In this document: piece by piece, positions 15,312-22,260 of the stretch
Position numbering within the stretch: the stretch's first letter is position 1
Layout of the letters: the number at the start of each line of letters is the position of its first letter
NCBI GenBank assembly: GCA_011322445.1
Contig: DRMV01000042.1
Coordinates: 1 to 45,162, forward strand
Length of the DNA: 45,162 nt
Direction: 5' to 3'
Source of the DNA: Chloroflexota bacterium
GTDB lineage: Bacteria; Chloroflexota; Anaerolineae; Anaerolineales; DRMV01
Notes under the pieces: generated by a model
Databases searched by the model: none
The model's input: only the letters and a program-made list of their open reading frames with translations
What the model was told of the DNA's origin: nothing
Position numbers and translations under genes: made by a program

Positions 15312-15833
15312 TCAAGTCCCGGTAATGGCTTCTTCGCGGCGATTGAAGGTTTCGATGGCTTTGCGGGCAATGGCCAGCAAGTCGCGCATGGCCTGCGGAA
15401 AACTTTCCGTGCCAATCGCGTTTTCCAGTTGGTCGACGCCCTGGCGAATTTCGTCGGTCAGGTCGAGCAGGGTGCTGTCGTAGGCGTAGAGTTTTGCCAG
15501 TTCGGCATCTTCTATTTTGACGGCGTCGAACAGGCCGGCGTAGCCGTAGGAAGCCGTGCGAACCTGGTCGGAAAAGGTGCGCAGGCGAATGGCAATGGCT
15601 TCCAGGTCGTCCAGGTAGCCGAACTCACCGGCGGCAGCCAGTTGGCGCTGCACCTCGGTCAGGCGGCGCCATTGCTCGTCGACGCGTTGGGCGACGGTCA
15701 CACGCAGCATTTTGTCGGCATCGCGGCGGTGTTCCTTTTCACGATAGCCGCGAAAGCCGGGGATTTGGCTTGCCAGGCGTTCCAGTGCGTTCTCGGCTTG
15801 CTGAATACGGTCGTTGAAATCGGGGTGTTCCAT
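15312..15833 (-). CDS. Coiled-coil-rich protein, unknown function
   Basis: Protein of 173 residues, almost all helical and charged (DRIQQAENALERLASQIPGF), with no signal or membrane segment. The start is ATG 15833 or the adjacent ATG 15836; AGAGG suits 15833 better. A longer frame to 16034 is rejected because it runs through an inverted-repeat element. It lies 38 nt upstream of the SPFH gene on the same strand, so the two are probably co-transcribed and may act together at the membrane. No family recognised. Confidence 0.72.
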   Translation of the reverse strand: MEHPDFNDRIQQAENALERLASQIPGFRGYREKEHRRDADKMLRVTVAQRVDEQWRRLTEVQRQLAAAGEFGYLDDLEAIAIRLRTFSDQVRTASYGYAGLFDAVKIEDAELAKLYAYDSTLLDLTDEIRQGVDQLENAIGTESFPQAMRDLLAIARKAIETFNRREEAITGT

Positions 15834-15958
15834 CATCACCTCTTTTGGGGAAAGCGAACAGACAGGTATAGGATAGCATAAAAGGGGCGGGGGCGCAACT
15901 TGCGCGCGGCGAGGGGTGCAGGCAAATTGTGTAGAAATGGCTGCCTTGTCGTGGGAAA

Positions 15959-16049
15959 CGCCCTCACCCCTCAAGCCGCCCTCTGAGCGAAGAGCGAGGT
16001 CGAAGGGGTGCAAACGGCGAGCGAAGCGAGCCAAAGTGGGGTAAGGGCG
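15959..16049. repeat. Intergenic element with 12-bp inverted ends
   Basis: CGCCCTCACCCC (15959-15970) and GGGGTAAGGGCG (16038-16049) are inverted copies with one mismatch, enclosing about 67 bp that include GAGCGAAGAGCGAGG and GAGCGAAGCGAG. It fills most of the 294-bp gap between 15834 and 16127, where I see no gene. This could be a MITE-like or REP-like element. Confidence 0.5.
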
Positions 16050-16127
16050 AAATCACCCCTCTACAGCATTTGCCCGCACCCGCCGCGAAAGCCCCTTGCG
16101 GTGGTGCATTTGGAACACGCGTGGGGG

Positions 16128-16721
16128 CTATTGCCGTGGCCTTACGCGAATGAGCCCGTGGTTTTCGGGATGAAAGCCACGCACGTGGGCATAGAAGTCG
16201 CGAATTTTCTGCAAATCGGCTTCGATGTCCCCTGAAGGTTCCAGATAGCCGCCGATGCCGCAGGTTTTGGAAGGGTAATCGCCGAATCCAAAGGCAATGG
16301 GCACCCCTGCTTCGCGGGCAATGTGATAAAAGCCGGTTTTCCAGTGGTCGGTGGCCTTGCGTGTGCCTTCCGGCGCAATGACCACCACGAAATCGCCCTT
16401 TTCTTGCTTGATGCGCTCGGCCATTTGCCCCACGAAATTGAGGCGAGCGCCGCGTTTGACCGGAATGCCGCCCAACAGGCGCATGATGGGCCCCAACGGC
16501 CCGCGGAAAAGGCTATCTTTGCCAATCCATCGCGGGCGGATGCCCAGGGCAGAAAGCAACGCCAAGGCGAGGAGCAGATCCCAGTTGGTGGTGTGGTAGG
16601 CTCCGATGATGATGTATTTGCGGTGTGGGGGGCGTTTGTCGATGAGTTTCCAGCCGCCGATTTTGAGCGCCCAGCGCCCGAGGCGCTGCCACCAGGGTTC
16701 TCGCGAGGTTGTCGTGCTCAT
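16128..16721 (-). CDS. Lysophospholipid acyltransferase-like protein
   Basis: Protein of 197 residues in the LPLAT superfamily. The catalytic HX4D is HTTNWD (His43, Asp48) and the second block is APEGTRK. It is shorter than, and distinct from, the acyltransferase at 437-1168 and resembles the group with HTTNWD and PEGTR in glycerol or polyprenol acyl transfer. The start at 16721 has AAAGGA upstream and lies 17 nt after the murJ stop. A longer frame to 17762 only reads through murJ in another frame. Confidence 0.85.
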   Translation of the reverse strand: MSTTTSREPWWQRLGRWALKIGGWKLIDKRPPHRKYIIIGAYHTTNWDLLLALALLSALGIRPRWIGKDSLFRGPLGPIMRLLGGIPVKRGARLNFVGQMAERIKQEKGDFVVVIAPEGTRKATDHWKTGFYHIAREAGVPIAFGFGDYPSKTCGIGGYLEPSGDIEADLQKIRDFYAHVRGFHPENHGLIRVRPRQ

Positions 16722-16738
16722 GGTTTTGTCCTTTCGTT

Positions 16739-18364
16739 TCAGGAATGCGCCAGCCGGCTGCGGACGGCGTGCCAGAGGGCGAAAATTTCGGCGTTGCGCA
16801 GCAGCAGCAGGGTTAAAGCATAAAACACCGCACCGCCTGTAATCGTTGCTGTTAGCGCCAGCCACAGCGGGAAGCCGCCCGTCGCGCGCCGCAGGGCTTC
16901 CACCACCAGCGCCAACACCGCGCTGGCGATGACTGCCTGCACAATGCCTGCCGAGAGGTGCCGGCTTTCCAGCCCTTGCAGGCGGCGGCGCATCAGAAAG
17001 AGCAGGCCGCTCATTTCCAGCGTGGTGGCGACGGTGTTCGCCAGCGCGAGGCCACCATGCGGCATCCAGCCCAGGGCGTTGAACAGCGCCACGAAGGCGA
17101 AACTCAGCCCCACATTCAGGCTCATCGCCACGCTGCCCACCAGCACCGGCGTTTTGGTGTCGTGCAGCGCGTAGAAGGCGCGTGACACGATTTCGACGAC
17201 CGAGTGGGAGACCAGCCCCAACGTGTACCACAGCAGTGCCCAGGCCACCAGGGCGGTGGAATGGGCGTTGAACTCGCCGCGCTGGAAGAGCAGCACAATA
17301 ATGGGCTTGCGAAGCAGAATCAGCCCCACGGCAGAAGGCAAGGCCAGCAGCACGACGCCGCGCAACGTGCCCGCCAAAGCGCGCCGCATGGCGGCGATTT
17401 CCTGCCGGGCGACCTGCGCCGAAAAAGTGGGCAGGGCTGCAATCGCGATGGATTGGGCAATGACGACCTGCGGCATGGTCATCACCGCCCATGCGATTTG
17501 AATGGCGGTCAGGCTGCCTTTGGGCTGCGAGGAAGCCAGCACAACGTTGATCCAGAAATTCAACTGCACGATGGCGACGCCCAGCACCCGCGGGGCCATC
17601 AGCCGTCCGACTTCCCGCACCGCGGCGTCGCGCAGGCCTAAGGTGAGGTGATAGGCCTTGCCGGGCAGTTTCAGCAAGCCGGGAATTTGCACCCCGAGGT
17701 GCAGCGCCGCGCCCAGCACTGCGCCCCATGCCAGCCCGAAGATGCCCCAGCGCGGCGCCCACACCAGCACGCCGAAAATCATCCCCAGCCAGTACATCGT
17801 GGGCGCTAACGCGGCCAGCAAAAAGCGCTGATGGGCGTTCAAAATGCCCATCACCAGCCCGCTGAGGCCGAAAATCAGTGGAGAAATCAGTAGCACCCGC
17901 AGCAACGATACGGTGAGCGCCTGCTGTTCGGGGCTGAAGCCGGGGGCGAGGATGTGCCGCACGATGGGCGTGGCAAAGGCATAGGCTATCACGCTGGTGA
18001 GTAACAGCGTGATGGTGACAAGGTTGGCGATGGATGAGGCTAAATGCCAGGCGCGTTTGCGTTCCCCCTTGGCGAGAAAGCCGGTAAAGGTGGGAATGAA
18101 GGCCGAGCCTAACGCCCCCCCTGCCACCAGGTTGAAGAGCAGGTCGGGCAGGCGCGAGGCGGCGTTGAAAGCATCAATGGCCGCACCGGTGCCGAAAGCC
18201 TGCGAAACCAGGATTTGCCGCGCCAGGCCCGCGAGGTTGCTGAGCACGAAGGCAGCCATCACCACCCCGGCAGCGCGAGCAATCTGCTGCCCGCCGCTTG
18301 GGCCGGGAGGTGTTTCTTCGATCGCGTCGAGAGGGGCCTCTTCAAAGGCGCTTTCTTCAAGCAT
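16739..18364 (-). CDS. murJ: Lipid II flippase MurJ (MviN)
   Basis: Membrane protein of 541 residues with about 14 predicted helices. It belongs to the MOP superfamily and moves lipid II across the cytoplasmic membrane for peptidoglycan synthesis. Signature stretches: VLSNLAGLARQILVSQAFG near the N-terminus, FNLVAGGALGSAFIPTF, and SRAFYALHDTKTPVLVGSVA. The start codon lies 7 nt after a TATAAT box and has no ribosome binding site, so the mRNA may be leaderless. It sits back-to-back with the isopentenyl phosphate kinase gene. Both serve the polyprenyl and cell-wall pathways. Confidence 0.93.
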   Translation of the reverse strand: MLEESAFEEAPLDAIEETPPGPSGGQQIARAAGVVMAAFVLSNLAGLARQILVSQAFGTGAAIDAFNAASRLPDLLFNLVAGGALGSAFIPTFTGFLAKGERKRAWHLASSIANLVTITLLLTSVIAYAFATPIVRHILAPGFSPEQQALTVSLLRVLLISPLIFGLSGLVMGILNAHQRFLLAALAPTMYWLGMIFGVLVWAPRWGIFGLAWGAVLGAALHLGVQIPGLLKLPGKAYHLTLGLRDAAVREVGRLMAPRVLGVAIVQLNFWINVVLASSQPKGSLTAIQIAWAVMTMPQVVIAQSIAIAALPTFSAQVARQEIAAMRRALAGTLRGVVLLALPSAVGLILLRKPIIVLLFQRGEFNAHSTALVAWALLWYTLGLVSHSVVEIVSRAFYALHDTKTPVLVGSVAMSLNVGLSFAFVALFNALGWMPHGGLALANTVATTLEMSGLLFLMRRRLQGLESRHLSAGIVQAVIASAVLALVVEALRRATGGFPLWLALTATITGGAVFYALTLLLLRNAEIFALWHAVRSRLAHS

Positions 18365-18371
18365 GGGTGCG

Positions 18372-18377
18372 ATTATA
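18372..18377 (-). promoter_or_regulatory. murJ -10 box, probably leaderless start
   Basis: TATAAT on the minus strand ends 7 nt before the murJ ATG, so the predicted transcription start coincides with the start codon. No clear -35 is visible. Confidence 0.55.
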
Positions 18378-18450
18378 GCACGTGATGCCCTGATGCCCGG
18401 TGTGGTGGTGCCGCGCGATGAGAAAAATTGCGAATTATGAATTCGAATTG

Positions 18451-18498
18451 CGAAACGACGAAACGACCAGACGACGAAACGACCACACGACTAAACGA
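18451..18498. repeat. 8-nt tandem repeat array (six units)
   Basis: Six consecutive octamers, CGAAACGA, CGAAACGA, CCAGACGA, CGAAACGA, CCACACGA and CTAAACGA, with a constant ACGA end. The array stops 10 bp before the TATAAT of the isopentenyl phosphate kinase gene. It is related to the octamer arrays at 20000-20122 and 34434-34473. Confidence 0.85.
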
Positions 18499-18508
18499 CG
18501 CGCCGCGG

Positions 18509-18514
18509 TATAAT
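18509..18514 (+). promoter_or_regulatory. -10 box of isopentenyl phosphate kinase gene, probably leaderless
   Basis: TATAAT is followed by 6 nt and the ATG at 18521, with no ribosome binding site in between. The -35 region falls inside the octamer array. Confidence 0.55.
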
Positions 18515-18520
18515 GCCCGC

Positions 18521-19315
18521 ATGGTCTTCCTCAAACTTGGCGGCTCGCTGATTACCGACAAGCACCGCCCCTACACCCCCCTGCCCGGCCGTCTGGCCGC
18601 TTTGGCCGGGGCGCTGGCTGCAGCCCGCCGTGCCCGCCCCGACCTGCGGGTGCTGGTGGGGCACGGCTCTGGCTCTTTTGGGCATTGGGCTGCCAAACAG
18701 GGCGGCGACATCCGCCACGGTGTGCGCCAGCCGGAAGACTGGCAGCATTTCGTGCGGGTGTGGCATGCCGCGCAGCGCCTCAACCGGCTGGTGGTCGATG
18801 CGTTGCTGGAAGCCGGTGTGCCCGCGGTGGCTTTCCCACCCTCGGCGGTGGCATTGGCCGAAGATGGCATCCTGCACCGCTGGGATACCGCGCCGCTGGA
18901 AGCCGCACTGGCCGCGGGACTGGTGCCGGTGACCTATGGCGATGTGGTCTTCGACGCGCGGCGCGGCGGCGTCATCGTTTCCACCGAAGAGATTTTTGCC
19001 TTCCTCGCTCCGCGTTTGCGCCCCCAGCGCATTTTGATTGCGGGGGTGGAACCCGGCGTGTGGGCTGATTTCCCGCAATGCACCCGCATCGTGCCGGAAA
19101 TCACCCCCGCGAACGCGCCTGCGCTCGCCGCAGCGCTGGGCGGCTCCGCAGCGGCGGATGTGACCGGCGGCATGGCTTCTAAAGTCGAAACCATGCTTGC
19201 TCTTGCTGCGGCTTCTCCTGACGTGGAAGTGCTGATTTTCGACGGGCGCCGCGGCGAGGATGTGCAGGCAGCGCTGTTGGGCGAGCCCCGGGGCACGCGG
19301 GTGGTGGCACAATGA
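18521..19315 (+). CDS. Isopentenyl phosphate kinase
   Basis: Amino-acid-kinase-fold protein of 264 residues. It phosphorylates isopentenyl phosphate to IPP, the last step of the alternative mevalonate pathway. It begins MVFLKLGGSLITDK (ATP loop). It has the IPK signature GHGSGSFGHW, whose His55 corresponds to the substrate-binding His that separates IPK from other kinases of the fold. VTGGMASKVE lies near the C-terminus. IPK is mainly archaeal but known in Roseiflexus. The ATG at 18521 follows TATAAT at 6 nt; a longer frame from 18428 runs through the octamer array. Its stop overlaps the next start (ATGA). Confidence 0.87.
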   Translation: MVFLKLGGSLITDKHRPYTPLPGRLAALAGALAAARRARPDLRVLVGHGSGSFGHWAAKQGGDIRHGVRQPEDWQHFVRVWHAAQRLNRLVVDALLEAGVPAVAFPPSAVALAEDGILHRWDTAPLEAALAAGLVPVTYGDVVFDARRGGVIVSTEEIFAFLAPRLRPQRILIAGVEPGVWADFPQCTRIVPEITPANAPALAAALGGSAAADVTGGMASKVETMLALAAASPDVEVLIFDGRRGEDVQAALLGEPRGTRVVAQ

Positions 19316-19998
19316 CGGCGTGGGAAATTCCGGTGTTATTTGCCGATGACTACCTGCTGGTGGTGGCGAAGCCCGCGGGCTTGCTCACGGTGCCCGACGG
19401 CTGGCAGCCCGATTTGCCCCATTTGGCCGCGTTGTTGGCGCCGCAGTGGGGGCGTTTGTGGGTGGTGCATCGGCTGGATAGGGAAACCAGCGGCGTGATG
19501 GTGCTGGCGCGCACCGCGGGAGCCCACCGCGCCCTCAACGCTCAGTTTGCGCAGCGGGAAATCCGCAAAACTTACCACGCGATTGTGTTTGGTGAACCAG
19601 TGTGGCGGCAACGCACGGTCAGCCTGCGTCTGACGCCCAACCGTGGCCGCCGTAAGCGCACCGTGGTGGATGCTCGCGGCAAGCCAGCCCGCACCGAGGT
19701 GCGGGTGTTGCAGCGGTTCGGCGCTTTCAGCCTGCTGGAAGCCGCGCCGCACACCGGAAGGCGGCATCAGGTACGGGTGCATTTGTTTGCGTTGGGGTTC
19801 CCCATTGTGAACGACCCGCTTTACGGCGACGCGACGGATGACCACCCTTTGCCCATTCAGCGGCTGGCATTGCACGCCCGGCGGCTGACTTTTCAGCATC
19901 CTGCTACGGGGGAAACGATGGGCTTTACGGCGCTCCACCCGCCCGATTTTGCCGCCGCGCTGGAAAACCTCGCGGCGTATGGGAATCTGTATGAATAG
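19312..19998 (+). CDS. RluA family RNA pseudouridine synthase
   Basis: Protein of 228 residues that converts uridine to pseudouridine in rRNA or tRNA. The catalytic motif is HRLDRETSGVMVLART, with the RluA-type HRLDxxTSG Asp; FADDYLLVVAKPAGLLTVPD and HTGRRHQVRVHLFALGFPI are also family blocks. There is no S4 domain, so it is a short RluA/RluC-type enzyme (TruC/YqcB length). The ATG overlaps the preceding stop codon, so the pair is translationally coupled. The target site is unknown. Confidence 0.9.
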   Translation: MTAWEIPVLFADDYLLVVAKPAGLLTVPDGWQPDLPHLAALLAPQWGRLWVVHRLDRETSGVMVLARTAGAHRALNAQFAQREIRKTYHAIVFGEPVWRQRTVSLRLTPNRGRRKRTVVDARGKPARTEVRVLQRFGAFSLLEAAPHTGRRHQVRVHLFALGFPIVNDPLYGDATDDHPLPIQRLALHARRLTFQHPATGETMGFTALHPPDFAAALENLAAYGNLYE

Positions 19999-19999
19999 T

Positions 20000-20122
20000 C
20001 GCGTCGTCGGATAGTCGGATGGTCGCTTGGTCGGTGGTTAATCGTTTCGTCGGGTAGCCGTGCAAGTTGCCCGACTACCCGACGATATGACTATCTGACT
20101 ATTTGACTACCCGACCACGCGA
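20000..20122. repeat. Inverted pair of 8-nt repeat arrays between convergent genes
   Basis: The left half repeats octamers of TAGTCGGA type and the right half the inverse type (GACTACCC, GACGATAT, GACTATCT, GACTATTT, GACTACCC, GACCACGC, GACTACCC). At the centre CGTCGGGTAG (20048-20057) and CTACCCGACG (20075-20084) form a perfect 10-bp stem with a 17-nt loop. It fills the entire gap between the RluA-type gene and rpoD, so it may serve as a bidirectional terminator. Confidence 0.8.
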
Positions 20123-21328
20123 CTACCCTAAATATTCCCGCAACTGACGGCGGATGTTGGGGTGGCGCAGGCGGCTGAGCGCCTGGGCTTCGATCTGGCG
20201 GACGCGTTCCCGCGTGACGCCCATTTTGCGCCCCACTTCTTCCAGCGTGTAGGCCTGCCCGTCGAGCAGGCCGTAGCGCAGTTGCAGAATGCGCACTTCG
20301 CGCGGCGGCAGCGAGTCGAGGATGCTTTCCAGATGTTCCCGTAGCAGATTACGGGTGGCCGCTTCGTCGGGCGCGGGGGAGTCTTTGTCTTCGATGAAGT
20401 CGCCCAGCACCGAATCTTCTTCGTCGTCGGTGGGCATTTCCAGGGAAAGCGGCCTGCGGGCAACCTTGAGCATGTATTCCACTTTTTTGGGCGGCACGCC
20501 GAGTTCCTCGGCCAGTTCGTTGATGTTGGGGTTGCGCCCCAGTTTTTGGGTCAGGTGGTGCTGCACCCGCAACAGTTTGTTGATTTGGTCGCCCATGTGC
20601 ACCGGCACGCGGATGGTGCGCCCCTGGTCGGCGATGGCGCGGGTGACGGCCTGGCGAATCCACCAGGTGGCGTAGGTGCTGAATTTGTGGCCGCGGCGGT
20701 AGTCGAATTTCTTGATGGCGCGAATCAGGCCGATGTTGCCTTCCTGAATCAGGTCGAGGAAGGGCACGCCGCGCCCCATGTATTTTTTCGCCACGCTGAT
20801 GACCAGGCGAGAATTGGCGGTGATGAGGTGCTCGCGCGCCCGCCAGCCATCCTCAATCAGGCGGCGGAGTTCCTGGCGGCGTTCCGGGTCGTCCACGCCC
20901 AGCGCCAGTTCCTCGCGCGCTGCCCGGCCAGCCTCAATGCGCTTGGCAAGGTCTACTTCCTCTTCCGCTGTCAGCAGCGGGATGCGCCCCACCTCTTTCA
21001 GGTAGAGGCCGATCATGTCGTCCGTATCGATGTTGGCCAGGTAATCTTCCTCGTCGATCTGCGGCGTCGCGTCTTCTTCTTCCTCTTCGGCCTCGAGTTC
21101 TTCGTCGGTGGGGTTTTCGACGATTTCGTCTTCAATGTAAGGAATGCCCGCACTTAGCAGGGCGGCGAAGGCTTCTTCCAATTGGTCAACGTTTTGTTCG
21201 GCTTCAGGGAAAAACTGCAGAATGTCGTCTAAAGTTACAAAGCCTTTTTGCCGCCCCAGGTCAACCAGGTGGGCAATGGGGGAGTATTCCTCTTCGATTT
21301 CGGTCAGTAACAGTTCTTCTTCAATCAT
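20123..21328 (-). CDS. rpoD: Primary RNA polymerase sigma factor RpoD/SigA
   Basis: Housekeeping sigma factor of about 401 residues. It has a region 1.1-like N-terminus ([20 protein letters not shown]), an acidic stretch ([15 protein letters not shown]), region 1.2 ([20 protein letters not shown]), region 2 ([20 protein letters not shown] and [20 protein letters not shown], which melts and reads the -10), region 3, and region 4 with [20 protein letters not shown]. The start at 21328 is supported by an upstream GGAGAG; ATG 21346 is possible. The promoter carries a palindrome over its -10. Confidence 0.95.
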   Translation of the reverse strand: MIEEELLLTEIEEEYSPIAHLVDLGRQKGFVTLDDILQFFPEAEQNVDQLEEAFAALLSAGIPYIEDEIVENPTDEELEAEEEEEDATPQIDEEDYLANIDTDDMIGLYLKEVGRIPLLTAEEEVDLAKRIEAGRAAREELALGVDDPERRQELRRLIEDGWRAREHLITANSRLVISVAKKYMGRGVPFLDLIQEGNIGLIRAIKKFDYRRGHKFSTYATWWIRQAVTRAIADQGRTIRVPVHMGDQINKLLRVQHHLTQKLGRNPNINELAEELGVPPKKVEYMLKVARRPLSLEMPTDDEEDSVLGDFIEDKDSPAPDEAATRNLLREHLESILDSLPPREVRILQLRYGLLDGQAYTLEEVGRKMGVTRERVRQIEAQALSRLRHPNIRRQLREYLG

Positions 21329-21402
21329 GGTGCGTGTGCTCTCCATGCCAGGGGTTTTGTCGCTTCCCACGTGCGGGAATCAGGTGCTCGGTGGCACCAA
21401 AA

Positions 21403-21436
21403 CCGTGATTATATCACGGCAAAATGCGTCTCAGAA
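21403..21436 (-). promoter_or_regulatory. rpoD promoter with palindrome over the -10 box
   Basis: On the minus strand TTCTGA (21431-21436) and TATAAT (21408-21413) are 17 bp apart. The -10 lies inside a perfect inverted repeat, CCGTGAT-TAT-ATCACGG (21403-21419). A weaker repeat, GGTGC/GCACC (21383-21398), follows downstream. A repressor bound here would block the promoter. Confidence 0.6.
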
Positions 21437-21524
21437 CAATTTCAGCATACAGCCTTTCAAGGCAAAAATCAACCCTCTTGGCATCCTTTTTGGATTTTGT
21501 AATGGTTTTTTAATGGTTGTGCAG

Positions 21525-21580
21525 CGCGGGAATCTGCCCGCGTTGAAGGGCAACGGGGCAGCCTTCCGCAGGCTGCCCCG
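21525..21580 (-). terminator. Two adjacent hairpins after the Gld-type ABC operon
   Basis: CGGGGCAGCCT/AGGCTGCCCCG (21554-21564 with 21570-21580, 11 bp) lies just past the last gene of the operon, and CGCGGG/CCCGCG (21525-21530 with 21537-21542) follows it. No clean T-run is present, so termination efficiency is uncertain. The remainder of the gap up to rpoD holds only the rpoD promoter. Confidence 0.6.
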
Positions 21581-21597
21581 AGCGAGAGAGGAGGAGG

Positions 21598-22251
21598 TCA
21601 GGGAGTCGGCGTGGGAGGAGGAGGGCCGCCGGTGTTGTTGGATGTAGGCGTCGGTGAAGGCATGGGCGTTGGCGTGCTGGTGGGTGTAGGCGTCGGTGTG
21701 GGTGTGGGGGTCGCCAGCGGCGGCTTGTTCAACAGCGAGGCAATGCTGTCAACGGCGTATTTTTCGACCACCAGTAACTGGCCGTTTGCACGGGCGTAGT
21801 AGCCGCTGCCGATGGGGGTTTCTTTACCGATTTCGGCCTGCCAGGTTTTGCCGTTGGCAAGGCGCAGTTTGAGGATGTACGTTGGTTTGAGCAGCCCCAG
21901 AGCGTTCAGGTCAATGCCTTCCGGCACACTGTTTAGGGCGCTGAGAGTGGTGATGTTGAAAACGGCGGTGCTGATGCGCTGCTGGTCAGGGCGCTCGTTG
22001 CCTTGGGGTGCTGGCTGTACCACTTGCCACGGGCTTTTAGGGTCTTTGCGCTGCAAGACGACCTTGCGCCCTTGCCCGTCGATTTCCACGCTTACGATGT
22101 CGTTTTCGGTAAAGGTGATGACGTCGTTAGGTGTGGGGGAAGGCGTAGGATGCGTTTTGGCGCGCTGGTTCTTGTACGTGATGGCGCCATAGCCCGCGGC
22201 GGCCAACACGAGGAAGACGATGAGGGTAATCCATGTGCTTCGGCGAATCAT
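21598..22251 (-). CDS. DUF4340 domain protein with Pro/Thr-rich tail
   Basis: Protein of 217 residues: an N-terminal membrane anchor (about 7-25), an extracytoplasmic DUF4340-type body (VVLQRKDPKSPWQVVQPAPQ, LRLANGKTWQAEIGKETPIG), and a tail of about 50 residues made of Thr-Pro repeats. DUF4340 proteins commonly follow GldG-type genes, as here, and are thought to be extracytoplasmic parts of that transporter. AGGAGG lies before the ATG. The Thr/Pro tail probably spans cell-wall material. Confidence 0.85.
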   Translation of the reverse strand: MIRRSTWITLIVFLVLAAAGYGAITYKNQRAKTHPTPSPTPNDVITFTENDIVSVEIDGQGRKVVLQRKDPKSPWQVVQPAPQGNERPDQQRISTAVFNITTLSALNSVPEGIDLNALGLLKPTYILKLRLANGKTWQAEIGKETPIGSGYYARANGQLLVVEKYAVDSIASLLNKPPLATPTPTPTPTPTSTPTPMPSPTPTSNNTGGPPPPTPTP

Positions 22252-22260
22252 GGCTGCCTC

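Noticed and set aside
16128-17762. 544-residue frame joining an unknown N-terminus to the acyltransferase
   Set aside because: The first 347 residues are the out-of-frame reading of murJ; the acyltransferase has its own start and ribosome binding site at 16721.
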